Under the pieces are notes generated by a model, which saw only the letters and a list, made by a program, of their open reading frames with translations, did not search any database and was not told where the DNA came from. A DNA stretch of 64,000 nucleotides from Oceanospirillum sp048270425. Lineage in GTDB: Bacteria; Pseudomonadota; Gammaproteobacteria; Pseudomonadales; Halomonadaceae. Below are positions 36,533-45,821 of this stretch, one piece after another. The DNA lies in the NCBI GenBank assembly GCA_048270425.1, contig JBLWSY010000002.1:62001-126000 (forward strand), in the 5' to 3' direction. Each line of letters starts with the position of its first letter. Position 1 is the stretch's first letter. The position numbers and the translations under genes are program-made.

Positions 36533-36814
36533 ATGTTGAGCGAAAATATTGAGAACTTGCTGAAAAAAGAGCGTATGGAAGCGATAGCACAAGTGCGTTT
36601 AGAGGCTATGCATGAGATTGCCCACAACCTGATCGTAATGAAACTGCTTACTGATGCCCAAATTGCTCAGGCGACGACTTTGAAAGAATCAGAAGTTACA
36701 GCGCTTCGGGAAGCACTTGAATCGCACGATGAAACGGAATATCTACTTCGCTCCAAGAAAAACGCCAGCAGATTGCTGGCATCGATTGAGGAGCTGAAAG
36801 GGGCAGGGGAGTAG
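36533..36814 (+). CDS. Small helical hypothetical protein
   Basis: 93 residues, charged and predicted helical throughout. The middle (RLEAMHEIAHNLIVMKLLTDAQIAQATTL, in pieces) resembles the tail of Rpn/PD-(D/E)XK transposase-like proteins, where a short helix-turn-helix follows a coiled region. I see no catalytic residues. GAGG at 36521 gives a plausible ribosome site. It may be a remnant or a small regulator. Codon use looks like its left neighbours and unlike the AT-rich gene that follows in the opposite direction. Confidence 0.6.
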   Translation: MLSENIENLLKKERMEAIAQVRLEAMHEIAHNLIVMKLLTDAQIAQATTLKESEVTALREALESHDETEYLLRSKKNASRLLASIEELKGAGE

Positions 36815-36834
36815 TATAGCTACTGTCAAGAGAC

Positions 36835-37953
36835 TCAATATTCAGCGTTATGGTATCTGTCAGATTGGTACTGACAGTGCTCTATCCATTCATCAAACTG
36901 CTCACTTGTTTTTGATTGCTCTTTTAATTCTATGAGATTTTTCTCATCTAATGGAAGATTAAGCCCACTGTTTGCGTACTTCCAAGCAGTAGGCATTGCA
37001 TTCGATTCTAGATAGTTGTCAAAATCATCAAATTCACGACATAACATCAGAAAAACCTCTTTATCAATAGGGATGTGGTTGAACTGAATGCTGTCTCGGA
37101 TGTTTGATAGGTGAACAGGTATTGCACCAATATTATCTAAATAGAAGGAAAATGATTGCCCGTCCTTCTCAATCCTTCCGTGGGCGAGTGAGTTTCTATA
37201 TTTTTCTCTAATATTGTTTATTGGTATATATTCTTTTTTTGATTTGTAATTTCTTTCTATCGTTGATAGCTTATCGGTTATGCCTGATGATATGAATTTT
37301 TTTATATCTTCCTCTTCGAAATTATATTCCGTAAATGGCAGGCATATTAAAAGTAAGTGTTCTAGTCTGCTGTAGTAAGCGTCGATCATTGCAATTGCAT
37401 TGTAGCATGCGTGATGTTCGTTTTTTCTTGTAAACAAATTTGTTAAAAATTCTTTTGGGTCTTTTTTTTCTGATTTTTCTTGGTTGTTTTCGAATAGGTA
37501 GTGTGCTGTTTCTCTAAAATAACCATATTGTTCAGTTAGCTGGATGAAGTTATTTTTGATTATTATATTTCCAGACTTAATTTTATCGCTTGCTATTTCT
37601 TTTAGAAAGTTGTTTTCGACAAAGGTAACTCCTTTTTCAATTCTATTTAGTAGTTCTTTTTCTTCTTCATTGTCTTGGTTTTCAGAATAAAAATATATGC
37701 CAAATTTTTCATAAGATATAGCGTATGTTTTTCCCTTGTAATAAAAGGGAACTGTCCAGTGGACTTTTTCTTCTGGTGGGCATTGCGGGAGTTCACAGAA
37801 ATATTCTAGCGTTAGCTTTAATATATTTGGTGTGGGGAATTTTCTTCTTTCTATTGCTTTTCTTTTGAGTGTATAAACTTTGGTGCTGTTGAAGCTTTTT
37901 GGTAGAGGGAAGAAATCCTTCATTATCCTTTCTTTAAGAATTTTTTCGTCCAT
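36835..37953 (-). CDS. AT-rich hypothetical protein with HEPN RNase motif
   Basis: 372 residues, Lys/Asn/Ile-rich, base composition far more AT-rich than both neighbours. No signal or membrane segment is seen. The C-terminal half contains R253-N-S-L-A-H258, which fits the Rx4-6H signature of HEPN ribonucleases. It is preceded by helices (YNAIAMIDAYYSRLEHLLL) as in the HEPN four-helix bundle. The N-terminal 170 residues are unrecognised. HEPN proteins act in toxin-antitoxin, abortive infection and RNA cleavage. No nucleotidyltransferase (MNT) partner is adjacent. Function is inferred, and transfer is likely from composition. Confidence 0.65.
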   Translation of the reverse strand: MDEKILKERIMKDFFPLPKSFNSTKVYTLKRKAIERRKFPTPNILKLTLEYFCELPQCPPEEKVHWTVPFYYKGKTYAISYEKFGIYFYSENQDNEEEKELLNRIEKGVTFVENNFLKEIASDKIKSGNIIIKNNFIQLTEQYGYFRETAHYLFENNQEKSEKKDPKEFLTNLFTRKNEHHACYNAIAMIDAYYSRLEHLLLICLPFTEYNFEEEDIKKFISSGITDKLSTIERNYKSKKEYIPINNIREKYRNSLAHGRIEKDGQSFSFYLDNIGAIPVHLSNIRDSIQFNHIPIDKEVFLMLCREFDDFDNYLESNAMPTAWKYANSGLNLPLDEKNLIELKEQSKTSEQFDEWIEHCQYQSDRYHNAEY

Positions 37954-38014
37954 TTTTAATCCCTGCTTATATATTTATTTCGAAGTTTGATCTAATTATT
38001 TTCTTAAGTTTAGC

Positions 38015-38893
38015 TCAATGCCCCTTCCGATACTGCGCTGGGGTGACATGATAAAACTGTTTAAACCTCTGACTAAAATGGCTCTGGCTTGAAAACCCAC
38101 AGCGCAGGGCGATCTCTGCCAGCGATAAGCTCTTATCCCGAATCAGATCAGCAGCGCGGTTTAACCGCCGCTCAGTAACGTACTGGTGCGGTGCCTGCCC
38201 AAAGCTCACCTTAAACATACGGGCAAAATGGTATTCACTCAGCTGGGCAAAAGCCGCCAGCTCCTGCAGTGTCAGGGGCTGATCCAGATGCTGTTCGATA
38301 TAGTCCAGCAGCTGTCGCTGCAGATATGGTGACAGGCCGCCCTTGCTCTCCGGCAGGCTGCTGTAATCCCCGCAATAATGCTTCAACAGATGCACCATCA
38401 GCATATCGCTGGCGCTGCTCAGGGCGATGCGATCCGCGTTGTCCTGCCAGTTCAGTGGGCGTATCACCTGCTGGCACAGGCTGCTGATCCAGCTGTCTTC
38501 CATAAAGGTCATATCCTGCAGCTGCAGATGATCGCTGCCCCTGTCCTGAATGCGACTCGCCAGATCCTTCAGATGCTGTTCAGAAAAGTAGAGGTGCATA
38601 AAGTGGATCGGGCCGTTTACATCCCAGTGGGAATCCCCGTCACCGGGCATCAGACAGATACGGCCGGGGCCACCGCCACCCTGTGTGCGGTTGGCATATA
38701 AGCGCCGGATGGCATGGCCGCCACCCAGATAACAACTCAGGGTGTGATGACCGGGATGCTGATAGCGGGTGAGATCACTTTCTTCCCGACGCCAGATCGC
38801 GGCACTGGCACCGTTGGTCAGTTCGGTATGGTTTTCCAGTCGCGCCTGAGTGTTGGACAGGCACTGAAAGACCGGTTGCGAGACAGAAAGCAT
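38015..38893 (-). CDS. AraC-family transcription regulator
   Basis: About 292 residues from the ATG at 38893, with an N-terminal cupin-like sensor domain (GPIHFMHLYFSEQHL) and a C-terminal double helix-turn-helix typical of AraC (LAAFAQLSEYHFARMFKVSF, then SLAEIALRCGFSSQSHFSQRF). The frame stays open to 39064. The N-terminal extension of that longer frame is Cys/Ser-rich and unlike a protein start, and no start has a clear ribosome site. It is divergent from an EamA exporter gene, which it probably controls. Confidence 0.85.
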   Translation of the reverse strand: MLSVSQPVFQCLSNTQARLENHTELTNGASAAIWRREESDLTRYQHPGHHTLSCYLGGGHAIRRLYANRTQGGGGPGRICLMPGDGDSHWDVNGPIHFMHLYFSEQHLKDLASRIQDRGSDHLQLQDMTFMEDSWISSLCQQVIRPLNWQDNADRIALSSASDMLMVHLLKHYCGDYSSLPESKGGLSPYLQRQLLDYIEQHLDQPLTLQELAAFAQLSEYHFARMFKVSFGQAPHQYVTERRLNRAADLIRDKSLSLAEIALRCGFSSQSHFSQRFKQFYHVTPAQYRKGH

Positions 38894-39161
38894 GTCTGAA
38901 GAGATTTTGTCGGACACAAAAAGCCTATGAAAAACTGATTGCTGGCAGCACATGCTACTCGCGGCCTTAGGGGCAGGCAAGTTTTGGGCAGAGCTTGTTG
39001 CGGCAAAATCGCAGCATTGCGATAAAAAAACGCAAGGATCTGACAAAAAAGCAGCAATCTGCAATTTTCCCGACCGGTTATCTCGGATACTCGCGCTTTA
39101 ACACCTTCAGTATCTTTAACATCCTTAAAATCGGTGCGAGCATCAGTACGGGTAAATTCTA

Positions 39162-40088
39162 ATGGTAAACACAGGCTTATATCTGCTGACAGTTCTGATC
39201 TGGGGCACTACCTGGATTGCGATCAAGCTACAACTGGGTGAGGTGGCGATTCAGGCCTCGATTCTTTATCGCTTTTCATTGGCGGCGCTGGTGTTGTTTG
39301 CGGTGCTGCTGTTAAGCCGTCGTCTTCAGAAGATTGAACGCAGCGACCATCTGTTCTGCTTTATTCAGGGCTGCTGCCTGTTCTGCTTTAACTTCTTTTG
39401 CATCTACACGGCGACCGGTTATATCAGCAGCGGACTGGCTTCTGTCATCTTCTCCATGGCGACGGTGATGAATGTGGTCAATAACCGGCTCTGGTTTGGC
39501 CTGCGTCCGGCACTGCGGACGGTATTGGGTTCCCTGTTAGGACTTGCCGGTGTGGCAGCGCTGTTCTGGCCGGAGTTGGAAGCTGATGGTCTGACCGATG
39601 GTGTGATGAATACCGATGTGCTTTTGGGTATGGGACTTGCCGCACTGGGTACCTGGTTCTTCTCCAGCGGCAATATGGTCTCGGTTCGGCATCAGAAAAA
39701 AGGGCTGAAAACCACCACGACCAACGCCTGGAGTATGTTTTACGGCGTGCTGATGATGACGGTGATTATTCTGCTGCAGGGCGTACCGCTGACCTTTAGC
39801 TGGGAAACCCGCTATATCGGCTCCCTGCTGTATCTGGCGATTCCGGGTACAGTGATCGGCTTTACCGCGTACCTGGTATTGGTAGGGCGTATCGGTGCCG
39901 ATAAAGCCGCCTACAGCGCGGTACTGTTTCCGGCGGTAGCCCTGACCATCTCCACCTTCTATGAAGGTTATCAGTGGACAGAGCTGTCACTGGTGGGCTT
40001 TGGGCTGGTGGTGCTGGGCAATGTGATGATCTTTGCCCGCTGGCCGGTCTCAATACTACCGGGTGTTCTGCGCCGTCTGCAGGCCTGA
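39162..40088 (+). CDS. EamA/DMT-family transporter
   Basis: 308 residues with about ten hydrophobic segments in two EamA repeats (LLTVLIWGTTWIAIKLQLGE in the first; YLAIPGTVIGFTAYLVLVGR region in the second). Members export amino acids, purines or other metabolites; the substrate cannot be told here. It lies 268 bp from the divergent AraC gene. The last 33 bases overlap the 3' end of the convergent M23 peptidase gene. Confidence 0.88.
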   Translation: MVNTGLYLLTVLIWGTTWIAIKLQLGEVAIQASILYRFSLAALVLFAVLLLSRRLQKIERSDHLFCFIQGCCLFCFNFFCIYTATGYISSGLASVIFSMATVMNVVNNRLWFGLRPALRTVLGSLLGLAGVAALFWPELEADGLTDGVMNTDVLLGMGLAALGTWFFSSGNMVSVRHQKKGLKTTTTNAWSMFYGVLMMTVIILLQGVPLTFSWETRYIGSLLYLAIPGTVIGFTAYLVLVGRIGADKAAYSAVLFPAVALTISTFYEGYQWTELSLVGFGLVVLGNVMIFARWPVSILPGVLRRLQA

Positions 40089-41348
40089 GGTGCTGGCAGC
40101 ATCACGCATTACCGCTAGCTGATGTTCCCGCCAGTCGTTAAAACTGGGCAGATCTTTGCGTTTGACGGCGGCGTCGGTCGGAATATCCGCCGTCACCGGG
40201 TTTACCGGGTTTCCGTCGATATGCAGTTCAAAGTGAAGATGCGCGCCGGTGCTGCGGCCAGTATTACCAGATAGAGCGATTTTTTGCCCGCGGCTTACAC
40301 GACTGCCTCGCTTGGCCAAAATCTTGTGCAGGTGCAGATAACGGGTGGTGTAACTGCCACCGTGATCGATCTCGATATATTTACCCGCATAAGGGTGATT
40401 ACCCACACGGCGCACGATGCCGTCACCGGTACTGATCACAGGGGTGCCTGTCATCACTGCAAAATCGACGCCGTGGTGAGGTCTGCGGCGTTTGGTAATC
40501 GGATGCAGGCGGTTTTTGTTAAATGAGGAGCTGATCCGATAACGCTTTTGGGTTGGCCAGCGTAAAAACGCCGGTGTCACGCTTTTGCCATTTTCGTCGT
40601 AGTAATGACCTTTAAAGCGGAAGGCGTAGTGGGTCTGGTTACGGCGCTGCAGGGACAGAGATTCAACGCGGGTTTGGCCGGTGATCTCGTTGCCGGTCAT
40701 CTCACGGCTGATGACTGCAGTGAAACGGTCGCCGGCACGCAGGTCACGGCGGAAATTAAGCTTGTAACCCAGTAGTTGGCTGCTGAGGGCGATCTGGGCT
40801 TCGCTCAGACCAGCATCTCGGGCGGAAAGATAAAAGCTGCCTTCGATCTGGCCGCGATGCACTTCAGAGATCCAGTAGGTTTCGGCGGTCTCTGCCTGAT
40901 GCTGGTAGCTGCCATCTTCCTGACGGGTATAGGAGATCTGACGGGCGGCATCCCGATACAGGGTCAGCTGTTGAAAATCGCCGTTGTCAGTGAATTCCAG
41001 TCCTAAACGCATACCGGGCTGCAGGGTTTCCAGATCCAGATATTCGGTATCAGTCAGCATAATCTGATGCAGTTCTGTGGCCGGAATACCCTTCTGCTTG
41101 AAGATATAGCTGAGGTTATCTCCCGGTTCGACCTGCCACAGATTATCGTTCAGTTCCGCTGCCAGTGCTGAAGCAGCTTCGTTCTCTGTGTCTTCCTGAC
41201 TGTTTTCACTGCTGAAGGTGATAATCGGCAGTGTCAGTTCGGTATCATTAGCGGTAGGTATCAGGGCTGCCAGTGCCAGCATGGTAGCGGCAACACCCAG
41301 CAGAATTTTGTTCCTGGTGGTGAAAAAACGTGCGTTGGTTTGGCTCAT
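40056..41348 (-). CDS. MepM/NlpD-like M23 murein endopeptidase
   Basis: 430 residues. The N-terminal signal anchor KILLGVAATMLALAALIPTA is followed by an OapA/LysM-like module (WQVEPGDNLSYIFKQKGIP). The C-terminal M23 domain has metal ligands in HHGVDF and HLHFEL and the motif YLHLHK. Such proteins cut peptidoglycan cross-links during growth or separation. The zinc ligands are intact, so it should be active rather than a regulator. Its 3' end overlaps eamA by 33 bases on the other strand. Confidence 0.88.
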   Translation of the reverse strand: MSQTNARFFTTRNKILLGVAATMLALAALIPTANDTELTLPIITFSSENSQEDTENEAASALAAELNDNLWQVEPGDNLSYIFKQKGIPATELHQIMLTDTEYLDLETLQPGMRLGLEFTDNGDFQQLTLYRDAARQISYTRQEDGSYQHQAETAETYWISEVHRGQIEGSFYLSARDAGLSEAQIALSSQLLGYKLNFRRDLRAGDRFTAVISREMTGNEITGQTRVESLSLQRRNQTHYAFRFKGHYYDENGKSVTPAFLRWPTQKRYRISSSFNKNRLHPITKRRRPHHGVDFAVMTGTPVISTGDGIVRRVGNHPYAGKYIEIDHGGSYTTRYLHLHKILAKRGSRVSRGQKIALSGNTGRSTGAHLHFELHIDGNPVNPVTADIPTDAAVKRKDLPSFNDWREHQLAVMRDAASTSGLQTAQNTR

Positions 41349-41524
41349 AACGGGCTAAGATCCTTGCCGGTGACTTGGCGATGTTTCAGATTTATTAAAA
41401 AGCAAAGCGCAGGATGATACGGGTTAAACGCTTGCTTGTCATTTAAGCGGCCTCTTAAGCTACCTTCTTAAACCACCCTCTGAGTCCTGATTTGCAAACC
41501 ACTCACTTGAGTGATGTATCTGCA

Positions 41525-42124
41525 TTACAGGCGATAACGATAGATTCTGGTTTGATAAAGGTCGTTCAGCATCTTGCGCTCTTCCGCTTCAAACCCCGGC
41601 AGAGCAAAGCAGATGCTGATCAATTGTTGCGATCGGGCCAACGGTTCAGATTGCTTTTTTGGTCTTGTTTGGAATGACTTCGAAAGCTCTGCCATGCCCT
41701 TCGGGTAGAGATAGGTAAAGAGAATATTCCCCTGACTTAAAGGCACCGGCAAACCTGTGCCTAAAAAGTTCTCCCGATAGATCGTCAGGTTATTCAGAAG
41801 CAAAAAGCGAGCCAGCAGACGGCTTACCAGCCAGGGGATAAAGGAGAGTTCGTAGCCGATCACTTTCGCCTCGGGATAACGGCGGGCGAGCCGGAACACC
41901 AGATGGCCCCAGCCGGAACCGCAGTCGATCAGTGTCAGGCGGCTTCCGTTATGGAAATCCTCAACCGGTTCGGACATTTCCAGCATAGACAGCGTGGCCT
42001 TGTGGGCTTTTCGGGAGCTGGGCATGGGGGAGATCCCCGCCCGTAAGCTGCCGATCAGAATACTAAGAACAGCAACAAGGACTGAAACGATTAGCCCCAG
42101 TTGTAACGCTTCAGGCCAGGCCAT
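41525..42124 (-). CDS. Class I SAM-dependent methyltransferase-like protein
   Basis: 199 residues. A single membrane segment at the N-terminus (LQLGLIVSVLVAVLSILIG) is followed by a Rossmann domain with the SAM loop LIDCGSGWGHLVFRLA and acidic VIGYELS. It resembles small membrane-anchored methyltransferases of unknown target. It starts 9 bp after mnmC, so it is probably the last gene of that transcript. Confidence 0.7.
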   Translation of the reverse strand: MAWPEALQLGLIVSVLVAVLSILIGSLRAGISPMPSSRKAHKATLSMLEMSEPVEDFHNGSRLTLIDCGSGWGHLVFRLARRYPEAKVIGYELSFIPWLVSRLLARFLLLNNLTIYRENFLGTGLPVPLSQGNILFTYLYPKGMAELSKSFQTRPKKQSEPLARSQQLISICFALPGFEAEERKMLNDLYQTRIYRYRL

Positions 42125-42133
42125 CGTTACGAC

Positions 42134-44239
42134 TTACAGGCGGCCACGAATCAGTCCGCGAATAATAAAGCGGCTGGGCTGCAGGGCACTGATCAGTTCG
42201 CGCTCCAGCGGCATGGGTTGTCCGGCAATATAACCCGCCAGAACTTCGGCACAGAGGGGGGAACTGGCAAGGCCGCGGGAGCCGTGTCCGGTATTCAGCC
42301 AGAGACCGTTGTAATATTTTGGCAGCTCATCAGGCACTTTTGTGGCATCGTGACGCAGCTGTGCAAAGCGCTCCAGCATCGTTTCATAAACCGGCACCGG
42401 ACCGGTCAGCGGCACATAGTCGGGACTTGCGCAGCGGAAGCCCACTTTGCCGTTCAGCGTTTCGGTATCGACTCCGGTTGCGGCCAGCTGACCGGAGAAC
42501 TCCGGCATCGCCTGCTGCATCAGCTCAAGGTTGTGCTGCTGGTCGCTGTCGCGCAGTTCGGTTTCTTCATCCTTCAGGTTAAAGCTGGCACCGAGACACA
42601 GAGTATTGTCGATTGCGGGAGCGATATAGCCCTCGTGGCAGATAACGGTTTTCAGCTCCGGCGTTTGCGGCTGGGTGGTCAGATAAGTGGTCTGGCCGCG
42701 AATCGCTTTGGTAGGCAGCCATGCGGTTTGAGCAAAGTGTTTGGCACTGGCCGCACAGGCGATCACTACCTGATCTGCGTTTAAGATTTCCTGACCCGCC
42801 TGATCCAGCAGCTGCCAACCTGTCTCTGTATTCTGTAACTTATCCACAAACTGACCTGTGATCAGGCGGATATTGTCGTGCTGACTTAAATGATGACAGA
42901 TCAGGTTTGGTCGTGCCCAACCCGCCTGCGGAAACCAGAGACCACTCTGATGCAGCGCTGTACCGCTCAGTTCAGAGGCCTGCTCAGCAGAAACTGCCTG
43001 CAGCAGATCCGCCGGGAACTGATTGCGCTCCATAAAGCTCTGTTGGCGCTTTACCTCTTTGTCGGTGTGAGCCAGCTGCAGCACGCCACAGGGTTGCCAG
43101 AGCGGCTGTGAAAAGTCAGTTTGTTGATCGTTCTGATTCAGCCGCTGTTGCAGATTATTAAAGTAGTGGCGGGAGAACTCAAAACCACTCAGATAAAAAC
43201 GGCTGTGGGCCGAAGGTTCCGTTCCCAGTTTGATATAAAGTACGCCCTGACGGTTGCCGGAGCCTTCAAGACCTGCGTTTTTATGCTGTTCGATGAGGCT
43301 GACCTGAAAGCCCTGCTGAGCCAGCGCATGGGCCGTTGTGGTGCCTGCGATACCGGCTCCGACCACGGCAATATGCTTCGCCTTCTGCTGACGGCTGTTT
43401 TCAGGCAAGCGGAACCAGGGCGTATTCTGCCATGGGGTTGCCAGTGGCAGCGGCTCTACCGGAGTTACATCTGGTGCCGGATTAACGCTTTGTATCGCAT
43501 TGCCTTCGGCATCAAGCACCAGCTCGCCACACACCATGTGGCGTTTGCGGCCAAAACCTTTCACCTTTTTCACTTCGAAACCTGCGCCCTTAAGGCCGTT
43601 GCGCACGATACCGGCGGCGGTAAAGGTGGCGACGGTTGTGCCGTGATCGCTTAAACGGCGGATCGCCTGAAACAGTTCCGGAGTCCACATCTCCGGGTTT
43701 TTCGCCGGGGCAAAGCCGTCCAGAAACCAGGCATCGATTCTGGCTTCAAGGGCGGAGAAACATTCGCTGGCATCGCCCTGCAGCAGAGTCAGCTGTACAC
43801 GGCCATTATCAAAGTGACGGCGGTGACTGCCGGGAATCGGCAGGGGATAAGCCTCAATAAGCTGATCCGCCAGCGGTTTCAGTTCCGGCCAGAGTTCCAG
43901 CGACTGCCTGAGGTCATTAAAACTCAGGGGAAACTTTTCCACAGAAACAAAGTGCAGGCGCGCATCTTTGGGGGCGAACGCTTCAAACGCCTGCCAGGCG
44001 CAGAGAAAGTTAAGGCCGGTGCCGAATCCGGTTTCGGCGATCACAAAAGGACGCTGGCTAAACTCTGGTTCCTGCCAGCGTTCCGGCAGTCGGTTGTGCT
44101 GCAGAAAGACATAGCGGGTTTCATCCAGACCACTGGCTTTGGAGAAATAAACATCATCAAAGGCCTGAGAGATCGGCAGCTGGTTTTCATCCCAGTTAAG
44201 CTCGGCATGGTTCAGGGTCTGGTAGTGAGAGTTAGCCAT
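42134..44239 (-). CDS. mnmC: MnmC, bifunctional tRNA wobble-uridine modification enzyme
   Basis: 701 residues. The N-terminal domain (about 1-250) is a SAM methyltransferase with AETGFGTGLNFL, and the C-terminal domain is an FAD oxidase with VVGAGIAGTTTAHALAQQG near residue 290. It converts cmnm5(s2)U34 to mnm5(s2)U34 in tRNAs such as tRNA-Lys(UUU). Three tRNA-Lys(UUU) genes lie 6 kb away. Length matches E. coli MnmC (668) with small additions. Confidence 0.94.
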   Translation of the reverse strand: MANSHYQTLNHAELNWDENQLPISQAFDDVYFSKASGLDETRYVFLQHNRLPERWQEPEFSQRPFVIAETGFGTGLNFLCAWQAFEAFAPKDARLHFVSVEKFPLSFNDLRQSLELWPELKPLADQLIEAYPLPIPGSHRRHFDNGRVQLTLLQGDASECFSALEARIDAWFLDGFAPAKNPEMWTPELFQAIRRLSDHGTTVATFTAAGIVRNGLKGAGFEVKKVKGFGRKRHMVCGELVLDAEGNAIQSVNPAPDVTPVEPLPLATPWQNTPWFRLPENSRQQKAKHIAVVGAGIAGTTTAHALAQQGFQVSLIEQHKNAGLEGSGNRQGVLYIKLGTEPSAHSRFYLSGFEFSRHYFNNLQQRLNQNDQQTDFSQPLWQPCGVLQLAHTDKEVKRQQSFMERNQFPADLLQAVSAEQASELSGTALHQSGLWFPQAGWARPNLICHHLSQHDNIRLITGQFVDKLQNTETGWQLLDQAGQEILNADQVVIACAASAKHFAQTAWLPTKAIRGQTTYLTTQPQTPELKTVICHEGYIAPAIDNTLCLGASFNLKDEETELRDSDQQHNLELMQQAMPEFSGQLAATGVDTETLNGKVGFRCASPDYVPLTGPVPVYETMLERFAQLRHDATKVPDELPKYYNGLWLNTGHGSRGLASSPLCAEVLAGYIAGQPMPLERELISALQPSRFIIRGLIRGRL

Positions 44240-44415
44240 AGAGGTGTGATCCGGATTCGATAGGTTTACGCTGTTTTTAGGCTGTTGCTTAAGAAAGCGT
44301 CAGCACTTTTTTGAGAAAGTGAAGGCAGACAAAAAATGGTTAAAAAATAGCCAATCTGAGGTTCTGCTATACCGCGCAACCGTTTGCGCTGGGTATCCTG
44401 CTTAGATCCACAAAG

Positions 44416-44424
44416 TTATCCACA
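44416..44424 (+). promoter_or_regulatory. Perfect DnaA-box consensus TTATCCACA
   Basis: TTATCCACA lies within GTTATCCACAGAAA, in an intergenic, AT-rich stretch. Preceding GATCCACAA is a poor second copy. A lone box could regulate mnmC or titrate DnaA; it is not an origin by itself. Confidence 0.5.
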
Positions 44425-44487
44425 GAAACTGTTGGAAAAGTCAAAAATCGTCAGAAATTCATGCAGTTATAATAAAGGATCAGAATG

Positions 44488-44520
44488 CAAAAACGGGCGC
44501 AAATTGCAAACCCGTTTTTG
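44488..44520 (-). terminator. Rho-independent terminator downstream of yciI
   Basis: CAAAAACGGG (44488-44497) pairs with CCCGTTTTTG (44511-44520) around a 13-base loop. On the minus strand the stem ends in a T-run. It lies about 105 bp beyond the yciI stop. Confidence 0.6.
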
Positions 44521-44624
44521 AACTTTCTGCTTTTTCAGTCGGTTAGATAACAGACTTGTGTAAAGCATTTTTGACCGCCTTTTGACAGGCTTTTCTCGCC
44601 CAGGCGGAGCCGGTGACTGCCGGC

Positions 44625-44924
44625 TTATGGCAGAACCTTGCGGAACGGCTTAACGGTCACTTTCTCGTAAACACCTGCCGCAAAATAAGGGTCAGCATCT
44701 GCCCAGCTTTGCGCGTCTTCCAGAGAATCGAACTCAGCAACCACAAGGCTGCCGGTAAAGCCTGCTTCGCCCGGATCGTTGCTGTCGATAGCCGGGTGTG
44801 GGCCAGCCAGAATCAGACGGCCTTCTTCCTGTAGCATTTGCAAACGTTCAAGGTGTGCCGGCCGGGCTTCCATCCGTTGGGCCAGAGTGCCTTCTTTGTC
44901 CTGACAGATAAATGCGTAAAGCAT
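44625..44924 (-). CDS. yciI: YciI-family protein
   Basis: 99 residues with a ferredoxin-like YciI fold (AFICQDKEGTLAQRMEARPAH, then GPHPAIDSNDPG and VVAEFDSLEDAQSWADADP, in short landmarks). The conserved His-Asp pair in HPAIDSNDPG is seen in this family. Enzymatic function is uncertain; some relatives are dehydrochlorinase-like. It lies 58 bp after yciB, as in E. coli. Confidence 0.9.
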   Translation of the reverse strand: MLYAFICQDKEGTLAQRMEARPAHLERLQMLQEEGRLILAGPHPAIDSNDPGEAGFTGSLVVAEFDSLEDAQSWADADPYFAAGVYEKVTVKPFRKVLP

Positions 44925-44982
44925 GGATTGTATTCCTCAGTCTCTTGCGATGGCCGAACTTAAGAGATCCGGCTCAGGATAA

Positions 44983-45567
44983 TTAAGGGAGTTCTTTGTT
45001 GTTAGTGTCGGCGGTGGCGGTATCCGAAGCATCGTCATCGGTTTTTATGTGTTTTGCCAACCAGATACCCTGAATAATAATAAATGCCAGTGTCAGTCCC
45101 AACATACCGAAGAGCTTAAAGTTCACCCAGGTCTCTTCACTGTAGAAGGTGAACACGGCGATATTGATGGCACCCATCGCCAGAAAGAAGATGATCCAGT
45201 AGGCATTAAGTGTGTTCCACTGCGCCGAAGGCAGCTGAATCTGGCTTTCCATCATACGCTGGATCAGCGGTTTCTTACCGATCACGTAGCTGCCGATAAA
45301 GGCCGCCGCAAACAGCCAGTTGACCACAGTTGGTTTCCACTGGATGAAGCTCTTATCCTGCAGCAGTACCGTTGCGCCGCCCATCACAATAATGAGCACC
45401 AGGGTAACGATGTGCATCTTTTCGATCTTGCGGGTTTTAAACCAGGAGATAGCGATCTGAATAATCGTTGCCGGGATCAGAACAGCGGTGGCTAGAATCA
45501 TATCCTTGGTGTAGTGGTAAACCCCAAAGAAGATGGCGATCGGGAAAAAATCTAAGAGTAATTTCAT
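44983..45567 (-). CDS. yciB: YciB (IspZ), inner membrane septation protein A
   Basis: 194 residues with five membrane segments (LLLDFFPIAIFFGVYHYTKD at the start). The family affects cell envelope synthesis and septation in enterics. A charged C-terminal tail (DDDASDTATADTNNKE) follows the last segment. It heads the leftward yciB-yciI pair and is divergent from the rnm gene across 254 bp. Confidence 0.92.
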   Translation of the reverse strand: MKLLLDFFPIAIFFGVYHYTKDMILATAVLIPATIIQIAISWFKTRKIEKMHIVTLVLIIVMGGATVLLQDKSFIQWKPTVVNWLFAAAFIGSYVIGKKPLIQRMMESQIQLPSAQWNTLNAYWIIFFLAMGAINIAVFTFYSEETWVNFKLFGMLGLTLAFIIIQGIWLAKHIKTDDDASDTATADTNNKELP

Positions 45568-45821
45568 GGTGTTATCAGACGGAGTCTTTCATACTCGGTT
45601 ATTGAGCTTAACGATTATGACGTTAAGCAGATATTCCCGGGTTCTGTCAGAACATCGCGGGGATTTAAGTTTGGGCAATCTTCGCATGTTGGGCTGTTAT
45701 TTTACAGCGATGCCCCCAAATAAGTGTCTGTCCGATGTCTGCCTGCTGTGCTTTATAAGCCGGAAATCAGATCGGGATAGAACTGAGATGTTTTGAGTGT
45801 TTTTTCTGCAAAAGGTTTTCC

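Larger units (their letters stand above)
44240..44624. other. 385-bp intergenic region between mnmC and yciI
   Basis: Both flanking genes are leftward. It holds the mnmC upstream region, one perfect DnaA-type box and the yciI terminator, described separately. The mnmC promoter should be here, but I cannot single out convincing boxes. No coding frame is supported. Confidence 0.6.

Noticed and set aside
36533..37953. Toxin-antitoxin pair made by the small helical gene and the HEPN gene
   Set aside because: The two genes are convergent, not a co-directional operon, and differ in base composition. The usual MNT antitoxin is absent.
44240..44624. Replication origin suggested by the DnaA box
   Set aside because: Only one perfect box, no AT-rich 13-mers in order, and no dnaA, dnaN or gidA neighbourhood.
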